Positions 34,943 to 47,933 of a stretch of 64,000 nt of DNA are shown here, piece by piece. The notes beneath the pieces were generated by a model. It did no database searches, was not told the origin of the DNA, and worked only from the letters and a program-made list of their open reading frames with translations. The DNA comes from Xylogone sp. PMI_703 (lineage: Eukaryota; Ascomycota; Leotiomycetes), in the NCBI GenBank assembly GCA_021399445.1, contig JAJTUQ010000005.1:1736001-1800000 (forward strand), in the 5' to 3' direction. Within the stretch, counting starts at the first letter, position 1. Every line of letters begins with the position of its first letter. Both the position numbers and the translations under genes were made by a program.

Positions 34943-36335
34943 ATGTCAAAAAAGGATAGAGTATCATGTGCGATGGCGTTAACCATGCAAAGACTTCAAG
35001 CGAGTTGGAATCGAATGTAAAATATCTGCTACGTCAAATAGAAGTTCTTTCTAGAGTAAATAATTCCCTTGAATTTATTTATCTTAGATCATAGGCACGT
35101 GAGACCACGCAACCACGAATTCGACAATTTGCTTCTTCAAGGAGATATTCAGTACAGCAAGGTCCAGAATATTTAACACCATCAGTCCAGAAGCCAGTTT
35201 CGAATCAACCATATCGCTAGTCATCTCACTATTATACTATGGTTGGCTACATAGGAAAGTTGGCAGGTTCTCTCACGGATATGTGCTGGTTCGAAGACAA
35301 TATTGTACTATAGTATACTATCCGGGAGCCGGCAGATAGTTCAGGTTTCACTTATTCTACTCAAAGCCGCCTTCAAGTGAAGAGTTAGACATTCCAGAAA
35401 GTTTAAACAATGCGACTTTCATAATAAGTGTATTAGCAATTATGGACCCCAAGAAGAGTTATATGATGAGAGCGCTCTAAGATCAAGCAGAGACAACTCC
35501 TGAAAGGTCTATATAAAACAGTAGTTAGAAGAGCACATGGTGCCGTTTTAAATCTTACTCACTCTACTACAACCCTGCAAGTTTGCATTTATTAAAGTTA
35601 AAGCGGCATGGTTATATAGTGGATTGCTTGCATCATATTTTATCCTATTTCTTACAACTCGTTCAGCGTCTCATCTTCAGCGTACAACCGCCAAAGTAGA
35701 CGCTAGTTAATCGAATGGAAATAGTCGTGAAACGTCAAACCAAACGAGATGTGCTGTCTCCGTACCCCCGTACCCGCAGTCGACCGCCTTCTCGAAACTT
35801 CGAAAGGCGAGCCGAGGACCCCGACTTAGAAATTCGCGAGGCTGAATTGACCACCTCTCCGATTCATCCCCTAAACTTCGTCTCCGATTAACTCTTGACT
35901 TATAGAGCAATATTCATCTTTAGAATATTACTTCTTCTCCCGTTACTCGTCCGCATTTTAGCTTTGCTTGCTAGTTTATTGCTAAAGCATAGATCGCAGC
36001 GTTATTTGACGAGCTCGTGTGTATAGCATCATCTGCTACGACAAGGCTGAGCTGAATCGAAGATTTGAGTCCCTGAATAAACTACCCCGCATTGGACCAA
36101 TTTCACCTATTCAACATATTCTTTTCTTTAGACATTCGGCCTGGCATATCACTAACCATCCAATTATCAATTAATTCTTCTTATCGACGATAATATATCA
36201 TTCTTGCCGAATTATTATCTGCCTCTTATTCACATCCACCAGCTCAAGTAAAGCTGCCCGCTTTCTGCCTCTCACTCACATGAGCTAGCCCAATTACAAG
36301 CCAAGATCAAATAATATCTCTAAGAAATCTCCACA
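34943..36335. other. Intergenic, no gene seen
   Basis: These 1.4 kb between QCR10 and the U-box gene are AT-rich. They include the promoter of the latter. Confidence 0.45.
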
Positions 36336-37300
36336 ATGTCGCCAACGCAACACAACCCAGCTCGTGCCCTCGAGTATAAAGAAAATGGCAACAAATCCTA
36401 CCAGGCTGGCGACTACATAGGCGCTGAGGGCCTCTATTCCAAGGCCATCCTGTGGGATAGTACCAACCCCAGCTTCTACGTGAACCGAGCAATGGCGCGG
36501 CTGAAACTAAAGCAATGGGACGGCGTCATCACCGACAGCCTGGAAGCTATTCGACTTAAGGAGAACAACATGAAGGCATGGTATAACCTTGCGCAGGCGC
36601 AGGCGGCTAAGGGAGAGATGGAGGCTGCAGTAGAAAGTAGCTTAAGAGCGCACAAGGAGTGTCTGAGAGAAATGAGGGAAGGAGGGAGAGGTGGCAGTAG
36701 CTTGGGAAGTATCACGGAATTGGTGTTGAGGTGTAAGAAGGATAGATGGGATCAGTTAGAGAAGTGGAGGTTGGCTCGACAGAGTGGAGTGGTTGGTGAG
36801 GCTGTTAGGGGGCTGGAATTGAGAAGGGATGAGAAGATTCAGGAGGTCATTTCTCAGGGCGGCAACGATGTTGAGTCGACCGTATTAGAAATAAGGAAGG
36901 AGTACGACGTTATGATCGAGGATCTACGAAAAGCGTTTGAACAAGCTGGCGTTGAAGGTGCCAGGAAGAGGACAGTCCCAGACTGGTGCATTGATGATAT
37001 TACCTTTGCCATAATGGTAGATCCAGTAGTAGTAAGTCCTTTCCTTCGATCTCCCCACTCTAGCCTGCAAATTATATACCCGAAACAAAGAAGACCAACG
37101 CTAACCACAATCCCAAATCTATCCAGACCAAGACGGGTCAATCTTACGAACGTTCCGCAATAATGGAACATCTCAAACGGAGTGCTACAGACCCCTTAAC
37201 CCGAGAACCGTTACGACCAGATGAACTCAGACCAAATCTCGCATTGAAGCAAGCATGCGAGGAGTTCTTAGAGGGGAACGGATGGGCTGTGGATTGGTAA
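36336..37300 (+). CDS. TPR / U-box E3 ubiquitin ligase, CHIP (STUB1)-like
   Basis: Two exons (36336-37031, 37127-37300) give 289 residues. The N-terminal third is a three-repeat TPR domain (about residues 8-110): EYKENGNKSYQAGDYIGAEG, PSFYVNRAMARLKLKQWDG, MKAWYNLAQAQAAKGEMEAA. A charged helical linker follows (about 115-215). The C-terminus is a U-box: PDWCIDDITFAIMVDPVV, then across the intron TKTGQSYERSAIMEHLKRS and DPLTREPLRPDELRPNLALK. CHIP binds the EEVD tails of Hsp70 and Hsp90 through TPR and ubiquitinates misfolded clients. The domain order and length match animal CHIP. It is probably cytosolic. Confidence 0.92.
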
Positions 37301-38061
37301 AATCAATCAACCATTCAATACATCCCCCTCGTCAACGGGGTTCGGGAAGTATCTTCATTTCTCTACTTCAGTGCGGTCCGATCCGGCCAAGTCAAATGGA
37401 CCGGCTATCCGGCCAGGCAAAGGCTAGAAAAGAAGCCAAGCCTATATACAATATAGCGGTATATTCCATATGTCCCTTCAACAACGAAGTTATGTAGCCC
37501 ATCATGGGAAGACCAGAGCATTTCTTTTTCAAGTTCGGGAACGGGGTAAAACTTATCAGCAGGGAGCTTACGGGATACCAGTGCATATAAAGGTGTTAAT
37601 ATTTGAACTTTTGCCCTTTCTTCTCCGAAGCTTTCGAATTGAAATTATTTTTGGGCAGCGAAGCATGTGTGAGCGTTTTTGGTTCGTGTTTAAATGATAG
37701 CATTTCCGTGTTGATATTTCGTGGCTTTTGTGTGTGGCATGAGCTTCATGAGACCTTAAGATTTAATATAATCTATTTGATTAGATAAAATATCTCTTTT
37801 TAATGCATCATAATGCGATATCAATATTAGTAAACTGACCTGATACAAATCTCTGTAGGTACACACATAACGACACCATGATCACGAAGTAAACTTGAAA
37901 TGCTTCTCATATTCTAGAAACAAGGTCTAGGCGTAAGCACTACTTCTATGTACATTTCTTTTCAGACCAGGCTATCATAAACTGGTCATTATCTCGTTAT
38001 AAAAAACTACTTTTTGATATCTTTTTTAATTCATTCCATCATAAGTGCCTCTTGCCGCTTT
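37301..38061. other. Convergent intergenic region, no gene seen
   Basis: This lies between the U-box gene and the asparaginase 3' end. No supported feature was found. Confidence 0.5.
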
Positions 38062-39448
38062 TTAAGCCACGCCTGAGAGAGCGAAGGCCTCCGCTATTTC
38101 AGTCGAGTTCTTCCCGTGGGCAAGGAGTAGACCCAAGAGAATACGGGACTTCATTGGATTCAAGTAACCACTGGCAACTAGTTCATAATGTTAGCAGAGG
38201 AAAACTAATCTAAGTCATTGACTAGGCTTACTTGGCCCGCCGGATCTAGAAGAACCGCTAATAGGTACTTCGCCGCTCATGGCGCGAGTGCTGCGAACGA
38301 TGGGGATGTTGAATCCAGTAATAACCTCATCTATAGCAGCACTGAATGACGAGCTAACGCCACCAGCACCAGCACCGGCGATCTATAATGGTTAGTTCAT
38401 ACCTCATGTCTTGAGAAAGGAAACACATACCACTATACCCTTTGCGCCGCTTGCGACCGCATTGAACAGGGTATCATTATGCATATCTTCATATGCAAAG
38501 AGAATATCCACCCTTGGGATAGATGTGATATTTGAGACATCGTAAGCCCTCTTGCCGGTGGGCTCAACCGGTGGATAGAAGAAATAGGGGTGGTTAGATT
38601 CTAGTTCCCCTAAGAAACCCATTTCAACAGCCTTGAATGTGTCGAGAGAGTTTGCATTCGTCTTCGTCACGTAATATGCCGAAGCAATCCGGTCATTTAG
38701 CACAACCATGGCTCCGCGGTTTCTTGCCAACGGACTGGATGCAACTGTCACGGCCTCGAGGAGATTGTAGGGTCCATCTGCTGAGATCGCAGTGGACGGC
38801 CGCATGGCGCCGACGATGACAACAGGTTTGCCGCAGTTGACGGTTGCGTCTAGGAAGAATGCACTTTCCTCAAGGACGTCTGTTCCGTGAGTGACAACAG
38901 CGCCAGCCACTGAAGAGCGTTCACATTAGATTTGATGTACAAGTACAAACCGAGAAGACTATTTTAAATAACAGTAGAAGCATGAAGGAGACTTACTTGT
39001 AGGGTCTTCGCAGACATACTTATTGATCTGCTTGGAAATTTGGAGCAGTAACTCGGATGTAACATCCTCACTGCCAACATTCGCAGATTGAACACCTGCA
39101 ACATTGGATACATTGAGAATAGCAGGGACCGCATTAATTAGCGTCAGGATCCCTACTACACCAGAAGCGTAGCCTGTTGTTGCCGTTACGTCGCTGCTTG
39201 ACCCTGCGATCGTCCCTCCTTTGATGATGTTAGCCATGTCGAAACAGAATAGAGGCCGAAGGAATTTGCATACCCGTTGCAAATATTGTTACATTTGGAA
39301 GTGACCCATTCATCTGGGTAAAGTTGAGTCCATTCGAGTTCGTAAATACGAACGGGCTGGTATCTTCCCTACCAAAGAGAGGGAAGGCATTTGTTGTAGT
39401 AATAGCAGTGGCTGCTAGGAGACCAAAACCTTGCAAGAAATGAACCAT
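38062..39448 (-). CDS. Secreted type II L-asparaginase
   Basis: Five exons (39274-39448, 38997-39218, 38431-38909, 38232-38382, 38062-38177) sum to 381 codons. A signal peptide, MVHFLQGFGLLAATAITTTN, starts the chain. The first catalytic motif forms across the first splice as ATGGTIAGS, where the Thr is the nucleophile. The second is THGTDVLEES, holding the Thr-Asp pair, and GAMRPSTAISADGPYNLLEA follows with the family pattern. The C-terminal domain shows SGYLNPMKSRILLGLLLAHG. The enzyme hydrolyses asparagine to aspartate and ammonia outside the cell or in the wall, serving nitrogen supply. Several N-glycosylation sites (such as NFT, NGS, NVT) fit secretion. I chose the Met at 39448 because it gives a clean signal peptide. 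Confidence 0.93.
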
Positions 39449-42400
39449 CTTGACGATTAATAAAAGAGATATATTGGTATATTGTCTTGCTCGGTAATGT
39501 ATCAAGCCCCTTGCCGTCCAGGAAAAGAAGGAATGCTCAGTGACTTAAATAGCTGAGCATTAGGAATCAGACTTCAATCCAGCCCGACCCAAGCAGACAA
39601 AAAGAATATCAATACTTATCGGTGCTAGTCAGAGGAATTGGTAAACAGGCTGCAGCCTAGCCCACTCTTCAGCAACCAGAAAGCAACAGAAATGCTAGCT
39701 GGTGTGCGTTGTTCCTGCTTCTTGAATGGGGATGAGGGACAGAGAGATAAGAAGATGCAGGAACCACGATGCAAAGCCCAAAACGGGCAGGCACGACAGA
39801 GGGCCTACCTGAACTTGAGGTATCTCTACGCGAGTTAGATGCTGCTTTGGTTTAGGCCATACCTGCAAGGGAGCTTGGCAGACTTGAAGAAGAGCTGTAG
39901 CCCCGGTGAAATTGTCCTGTGGAACTTGCTAATCATGGAGAGCCACGGCAATTACATTGCGCATAATACCACTATGGTACAGCTCATCACGAGTAGGCTC
40001 TTTCCAATGGAAGTATACAATCCTTATTTAGAGAGACTGTAGCTCTGCCTGCTTGTACAGTTAAGCAATGGGCCCTCTTCTTCCTTACCTGTGACGTTGC
40101 ATGCTGATACTGATGCTGCTGCCGATATCAAAAAGCCGTTCGGCGATCACGGAAGAGCTCTTATCTTATCGGCCTGCATCAAGAGTGGGAGCCAATAATG
40201 ACGACGTCAGCACCGTATTTATCCTTACAAACCATGTAAAATTCCAAATTTTTGGGCTCCGTGCAATTAGCCAGAATCGATTCGGCGGACAGTAGTATTT
40301 TAACGATACCATATTCTCATCGTCTTGTTTATATATTCATAACGCCAGCATGAAGTGAATGGCAATAGAAACTCGACCAGCGTCACTCAGTGAATTCCAC
40401 GCTATAGTAAGAGTCAAGAAGCCGGATATCTCCTACTAGTGGAACCTGCCAAGTCACGTATCATCAGTAAATCTCGTTTAATGAACGGGATTTGGGGGCT
40501 AACCTATCTGTGAGGATATATCAGTGGAGACTCCAGCTATTGCTGAAGTGTGGCAGGAGTGGCTTGCGTCGTAGATGGGGGTCAAGAGAAGTGTATTCCT
40601 AAACAACATCTTCTGATTCATTTTTCCGGGCACTGCTTTATTGAGCTGTAGCCAGATATATGTTGAGACAATGCAGCCGATACTCAGATATTCGCTACGA
40701 GATGCAATGGCTCCACAGTCTTCTATTCAACATGCTGGGTGAAATGATGACGGGAGAACTCACAAGCCAGCTATGAGCACCAATGTCAAATACCCTTCTG
40801 CAGTGAATCTTTCCTAGTCTATCATCAAGTGAATAAGCTTGAGGTATCGAGCAACTAACTCCCAGTATGAAAAACCCGATTCTATTCTGTAAGCATTGTT
40901 ATGTTATATATGGGGAAAGGTTAATACCAAGAAATACAACATTGAATTGCAAGACTAAATTCACCGATAATGACAATTCAACGTGTCAAGATAGTGATGA
41001 GGGTCTCAGAGAAAGCCAAAATGAATTACCCAAACTGATGGGGCTTGCATTAAGCGGATTCCAGAAGGTGGCCGAGCATCACTTGCACGAGATTTGCTGA
41101 TGTATAGGGACGGCGACGAGCTATATTAGAATCGTACTTGTTATGTGGCTCCGCCCGAAAGACCGGAGACTCATTCATTCGGTTTACATATCAATGATAT
41201 AATACACGATAAGAAGGGCAACTAGAGATAAATTGACAACAGTATAAATATCATTAGTCTTAGCAAATACCAAGGTACTCGTTATAAAGCAAATGCTATA
41301 GTGACCTTGATTTTCATAGCTACAGTGATGCTGACTGTGGTGATTGTTTGGAAACACATCGATCAACAATTGGTTATTTACATGTCTTTTCTCCAGTTCG
41401 GCATGAAAATAGTGGCATGTAAAGGTATCTTTGAAAAATTTATTGCACAAGGTGTTTAGATTCATCTTCGGCTTTGGAATCCCATTGGTAAGAGAGTGAA
41501 TAAGAAGAGCTTAATCACGCATTACTGACGCAATATTATTCACTCCACAAAAATGTTAGCCAGTCTTGGATAGATTGAATAGTTTCTCATGATAATGTGA
41601 TTCATATCTTTCAAGGCTATGCATGGTGAGTCATCAGTTTTCATTCAATGTTAAATGATAATCTTGAGTTATTCTGTAAATTACACTGCAAATTGCATTG
41701 AATCTCGAAAATAGAAGAGCGAGCGGTAACTCTCTGCATTATCGAACCTAATACATTCAATAGAACAACACTTCTACAGGTAAAACTCAAAAATTTACGC
41801 AATTCACTTCCAATCAAGCAAATAGAAATCTGAATACACATAATTGAAGACATTCACTCTGGCTCCCTTGATGGATATAAAAGAACCTGCAATCTCCAGA
41901 GCAAACCTTTTCTAACTTCATAAACATCAATCAGATCCGCAATAGCGAAGAAAATTTTGACGATCATCCACAGAAAGGAGTCCCTGACGTCCTATTCAAA
42001 ATCGTATCAGCCGTAATGAGGCTGCTCCCTATCCCTTATGTAAAGGGAGAGAACACACGAGTTGGGGATTATATCAGGCGTGGTAAACCAGCAGACCCTT
42101 CGATGTTCTGGAACGTTTGTTCGCAGTAAATTCTTTACGACACGAGTCCCAATAACCAGAATCTATAGATCTGATATGAAGACTGGGATTATACGAAACC
42201 TTCTCGCCAAATAATTAAGATAAAGATATACTTTGTATGTCATTGTTCACAAGTTAAAAGAAAAACATGTTACTAACTTTAAACTCAAAAGGGGTTACAG
42301 AGTGTAAGTATAGTCCTTCCTGGGTAATACATAGTGTCCACCACTGCTGACGTGTTTGAGAGTCTCTCTCGTGTCAAGGGTCGGTCGACTGCCGCAACTA

Positions 42401-45124
42401 TAGCAACTGATTTGACCATTCTGACGTTTCTATTCAGTAGAAACCTCCATACGATCCCCTCATTATCTGGGAGGCGGTCTTGGTATATATAGCTGTCATG
42501 GGCGACCTAAGTGCGAAGAACCGATGGTAAAGCAAGCTAAAGATTGAATACCGCACTTATCAGTGGACACATTCATAAATATCACTCTTCCTATAAAAGC
42601 TTCATCACGAAATTCAGCTCATGTTATCATCTCACCCATTTCGATTCATTGCTCAATACGCCCATCTTCAAAATAGCCAAGGTATGGTAATGTATCTTTC
42701 AATCGGAATGCTTCTGCCACGTCGCGAACTCCCTGTGCAGCGATGGACAAAGATGAGGACAGAATCTAGTACGAACAGAAACATTATCACCAATTAATAC
42801 CAAGGCCTCGAATATGTCAGTGTGTATACCCAGGCCGTACAGCAGATCGTCCGGGGCCGAGTTCAAGATTTCCTCCTAGGCCCGAAAAAAACGACATCTG
42901 AAGCTATTCATGACCTACACCACATCGCTACTTTGTACTATTGGAGTGACTTCGAACGAGAGGTCCAGCTGGTGGCACTTAGTGGCAAAATTATCTGCTC
43001 TCAAATGCTGGTTGGTACAACTATATGATGGTCATTATGAATAGAGGATTATGGAACAACACGTTTTTTTTCTCTTTTTAGCACCTTTTCAATATAATTC
43101 TAAAGTTAATATTGACTGGGGATATAGTCAATATTATGATGTTATTGCGCCTCATATATTCTTTACAACTCAAGAACGAGCAGTTTGGAGCAATTATACA
43201 GCATGGAGTCTTCCTAACAACGAAGAATGGATTGATCTTCCAGGTCCCGCAAAGTGATACGATATATACAAAGATTGAGATGATCCATTTGTTGTTTTAT
43301 CCAATAAACTCATATAGGATGGCAAAGAGTAAGTTATCTCTGTCACCAGCTTCATACAGTCAGACTTGCTAATTAGATTCAGGGTTCACAAATGATCTGT
43401 CTGCTTGGAGGTTAGAGTCAAGGGTGATTTCAGGAAGGCGGAGGGGACCCAGGTCCAAAGGCAAGTGCGGTGTTCTCAAGACCTCAAGTATACTAACGAT
43501 TGCCTAGACTTGCATCAAATGCTATGAAGCGGCAGCCTGTGGACCTACAGTGTGACGGTTCATGGTATCAGGTTCTCAAGGTACAATACACTAAGAAGAA
43601 GAACGGAGATGGGAGTAAGTTAACCCTTTCTTACATATACACATACAATATTAACATCTTCTAGGTCTGCCTTTGTTGCCAAGAGTGGGTTTACTGGATC
43701 GGCGTAAATCCAGACATGCCACATCCACTCCCTCCATGCGGCGAGATGGATAAGGATGAAGGAGATGGATGGCTTTGGATACGAATGGATCATTGGTTGC
43801 CGGGGAGAAATATCCGGACAGTGAGGTGTGGTGTGGCCGAGTAGTAGAAGCAATTGAGAAGAACGGCTTGGGAATTATACGGAATTGGGGGAAGAATACT
43901 AGACACGAAGAAAGGTCGGGATAAGGACGAAGCACAAATGTGGTGGAGAAAGCTGAAGTCAACGGCATGTCCAGCAGAGGACTATGCCTCTGAGGAAGAT
44001 TGGTGATTTTGATCCTTCTCCTCTCAGTGTGATAAACGTTTTGTGATAAGTTTCCTACGATAAACTTATCCTGTAAGTTGTCGCGAGGTAAGTCCATCAA
44101 GAACTCCAAGGCGATATCTTGGAATATTTGAAATGCATGGGGTTGTCAATATTCCTAGGAAGTCGATAACCGTTTATCTAAACATCGACCCGCCTCACAC
44201 CGGATTTTTCTCTCATCCGTCAGGCCCCAATGAACTTAGGCCTTACATGAAGTGGGCTATAGTTTAACTCAAGTCATAATGACAGCCTTGCGAACTCGGA
44301 CCAGCATGCTGACTTGCGACTCCTTCTGCCAGTTACACTGCTGCGATGCCAAAACCCTAATACATAACAGCATATCAACTGGAAGAGAAATTCAAAGCCC
44401 AGCAAGACAGTCTCATCCTAGCTATGGAAAGTAAAGGATTTGCAAGCAATGAAAAGGTAGAGGTATTTGAAGCTCAACTCAAAATAAAGAGATAAGAAAA
44501 TGCTAAAGGATTTTAAGGCAATGGTGGCAAATTCCACGAAAGAATATCACTCTAAGATTCGCGATTTCTAGGTCGTCAAAGAGCAAGTTCTTCCGAGAGT
44601 ATCCACCAGCTGTGGTAACTTATAATAACTTACCTGCAGAAACTAGGATGGTCATCAGGGGTGTTTCGAATAATGACCACATGCTTGGTCCATATCCTCT
44701 TCCTTTCTCCCGAGGTTATGGGCTTCGTTCTCACTTACAGCCTGCAAAATAGCATCTCAGCTCATACAAGCTAACACATATCTAGAAGACGCATAATATT
44801 TCTTCAATCAGATTTACTATCATTATGCCATGCCATTTCTCATTTTAGTCCATTCCGCTCCAGTGAATATACCTCCCCGTTCCATCCCATCCCACCCCTT
44901 TCCGTTCCCCTTTTAAAGAGAGCAGGGGAGCTGCGTATATACAAAAAAAAAGGAAAAAAATAAGACTCGCCGTCCAGAAGCGAATCCGCCCAGAACTCCT
45001 CATCAAAAGTTGACATAAAGGCATATCATTATATGACATAAGATGAATATATATTAGATTTGACGCCCCCACGCAGAGAATTTCCATCTAAGATCCCAAG
45101 CGCTTATTGTGATAGATAAGGCTC
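39449..45124. other. Long gene-poor stretch (5.7 kb)
   Basis: No intact gene is recognised. A coding-like set of fragments lies near 42.8-43.8 kb. The remainder is AT-rich with short frames on both strands and may be degraded accessory or repeat-derived DNA. Confidence 0.45.
42822..43757 (+). pseudogene. Possible degraded gene, unrecognised
   Basis: Several frames look coding-like and are separated by plausible short introns. One runs as NSYRMAK joined across about 43331-43380 to FTNDLSAWRLESR; the next is joined across about 43461-43507 to SNAMKRQPVDLQCDGSWYQV, with a good TACTAAC branch site in the intron. I recognise no domain, and the upstream pieces (from 42822) do not join cleanly. It could be a real lineage-specific gene, a remnant or chance. 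Confidence 0.2.
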
Positions 45125-47933
45125 TCATTTTCCTTCATTCTCATCTAGGCCCTCGGAAAATTGACTCCTCCTTGCGGTCGAAGGCTGTCGATTCTGTGGC
45201 CATGGCCTTGTGTTTGTCTCTCCAGTAGAAGCAGCTGGAGTAGCTGCCGGTGGTGTTAAAGAACTTACGACACTCGGTGCGGGATCATCGTTTCCTGCCT
45301 GCTGTTCCTCTAGAGCACTTGGAACAGCCGCAATGTCTTGTGCAAGGCGCTCGTACCGCGAAGCCCAAGCTCCACCTTCGGTACTGACGCTCGAGTCGCT
45401 GATGCCACGAAGATGCGCTTTTGTGCCTTCCGAAAGGTTGGAGACGTCGCTGTTAACGCGTGGCGCTGCTGCCGCGGCGGCACCGGCTTCGGCATCATTT
45501 GTAGGGGATGGTAGAGGTGGAGATGGTGCCGAGGGAGATACTGGTGGTGACTGTGGGGGTGGCGACACTTGAGTCGGAGACTGAGTCTGCATATGTCTGT
45601 TTATGGGTACGAAGCCTGTGGCATCGAGTTCGACAGGATGAGATGTAGCTGCGTAGGTTAGTCAAAGTCTCTCTCCAAGATTCGAAATAGCAAGGAATAC
45701 ATACCATCTAACTCCCGAACTTCCGTTCCTCCAACTTCACTAGCATGATGTGTAACAGTCGATGGTTCTTCTTCCATGTACGGGCTCTGAGGGGTATCAT
45801 CCGATGTAACAGTTGGTGCCTTGGCCGCCTCTACATTTCCTAATAACCAGTTGGTTACCCATCTTCTGTTATCTATGGTGCGCATTTCGCTCGGTGTTCC
45901 GTTCGTGCTTGATCGTAGAAGTCGTCTTCTGCGCCAAAGCATCCATGCGAGGATGACTACCGTAATGAAGAAGAGGCCAAGTACAACACCCAGGACTGGG
46001 CCGACATACTTGGGAAGACCTGACGAATTGTGGACTACCGGGGTTGGGAGAGCAGTACGGTTCGTTGGAGGTGGCTCGGTGTGTAAGGAATAGGGGTACC
46101 AGGTTGTGATTTTGGAGGCGTTGTACTGCGCATCGAAGATGGTGGTCAGGTCACGATTTGCAAAACCAGAAGGAGAAGGCGCAGTTTTCGTTGCTCCACC
46201 TGTGGGCGAGCCTCCAATGGCTTTGACAACGGCGGATGGGACTGTGTAGTTACTCCACTTTGTAGGATCGTAAGAATTCAACCATGTTGCACTGCTAAGA
46301 TTGAAGATCTGGACTATGCCATTATCTTCCAAACAAGTAAGACCAACTCCTGGTAGAGATGGGTAACCGCCTACGACAATCATCTGATCTGGATACGGTT
46401 TGACGCATTTATGTGATGCGCGGCCATGCGAGCCGTTTCCAGAGTAGACCTTGGTCCAGATAAACGAAGGGACAGAGAGAACATAGACATCGTCATTAAA
46501 CGTGCTGGTAGCATCAAGACCATCGAAACCACCATACCAATAGATATTATGGCTCGTTCCGTCATCAGCTGAGGCAACGACAGTGCAGCCTTGCGTTAGA
46601 GCCGGGGGGACATCTCCCGAAGTTGGCTGGTTATACCAAGTCTTGTTTGCAACATCAAATACTGAAACCGTAGACATAAACGTTGGGCTGATTCTTTTCT
46701 ATAAATTATGGATAAGCATTGGTCCTTTTCAGGGGTCAGATTTTAATTGCACTTACACTTGTAGCAGTGGCTGAAGCGTTAGTGAACAGGCCGATTTCAG
46801 CATATTCTGGAAAGAGGACTCCTCCGATAGCAACTAGAATTCCTTGCTCGGATACAGGGACCCAGGCAATCTCAGCATTAGCACGTCCAGGAACAGAAGA
46901 TGGTATTGATTTATTCGTCCAGGTTTCGAAGTTTTGATTTGTCATATCCACCGTTATCAATCTGGTGGACTCAAAATTTGCGTTCACGCTCTCATTGCTT
47001 GGGGTGTAGTAGAATGGGCCCCAACTCGGCGACCTGAGACCCCCAAAATACACGCCCAAATTCTCCGATGGAATACTGACCGCAGCACCGTCGGTGATAT
47101 ATCGAGTTACTCCATCAGGTAGATTACCCAAGATGAAACCTGGCTGGAAGTTCTTTGGCGGTCCTGATGGATATACTTGGTAAGAAGCCACTGAGTCAGC
47201 GCCTGGGAGTCTAAAGGCCGACGTCTGCTGGAGCTCTCCTCCATAGATGAACCACTCGAAGTCATTGGCAAACATGGCACCATCGATATAATTCGGACCG
47301 ATGTTGTTAGCATTTCCACTACCGCCCGAGGCCTTGGAGATGGTAGTCAAGATATTGCTAATGTTATCTGATGTATGGAATGGAGTGCTAAAATTGAGGC
47401 GATATACTAGGCCCAAGGGATTGTCTGGAAATGATTAGTTGAGAGTCCTTGGGTTCACAGATTTGTATATTTCCCCTCATTCACGATGGAGAAGCTAAGA
47501 AGATAATAATTTCAAACATACCATCTGCCGAAGGACCACCAAGCGTCCCGTCGGACATACCAGGAATCCACCAGAGATTTCCTCCATCAATATAGAGGGT
47601 ATCACGAACGACAGCAGCTACAATCGCAACCTAGTTAGCATGTTCTTTTTATAGTGGGAGCCGAGCTGCCTGATAGCGATGGGACGAGAGTCTCGCAACG
47701 AGATACTGATCGCCTATCTTCCATCGAACAAATATCCAATGCGCTCAAGAGCTCCATAATCTTTCTACATCTGCACTGGAAAATCTCCAAAATCGCATGG
47801 AAAACGCACCTCGAGGACTGACCCATTGGCACATGGTCGCGTTTACCTGACCCTGTATCCATCCGGAGGCCTGAGCCGCGCACAAGCGCACGTAGAGGCT
47901 GGCAACGGCCAGCAGTGGCAGCAGCGTCCACAT
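45125..47933 (-). CDS. Kelch-repeat single-pass membrane protein
   Basis: Five exons (47810-47933, 47522-47617, 46757-47424, 45705-46698, 45125-45648) sum to 802 codons. A signal peptide, MWTLLPLLAVASLYVRLCAA, begins the chain. The large extracellular part (about residues 25-540) has kelch-like blades, for example TLYIDGGNLWWIPG, GVYFGGLRSPSWG, NIYWYGGFDGLDATSTFNDD with VYVLSVPSFIWTKVYSG, and MIVVGGYPS. It carries many N-glycosylation sites. One transmembrane helix follows (YVGPVLGVVLGLFFITVVIL) and is stopped by WRRRRLLR. The cytosolic tail is long, Pro-, Ser- and Ala-rich and probably disordered. Such kelch proteins in ascomycetes are thought to act at the cell surface or wall, but no precise function is known. 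Confidence 0.87.
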
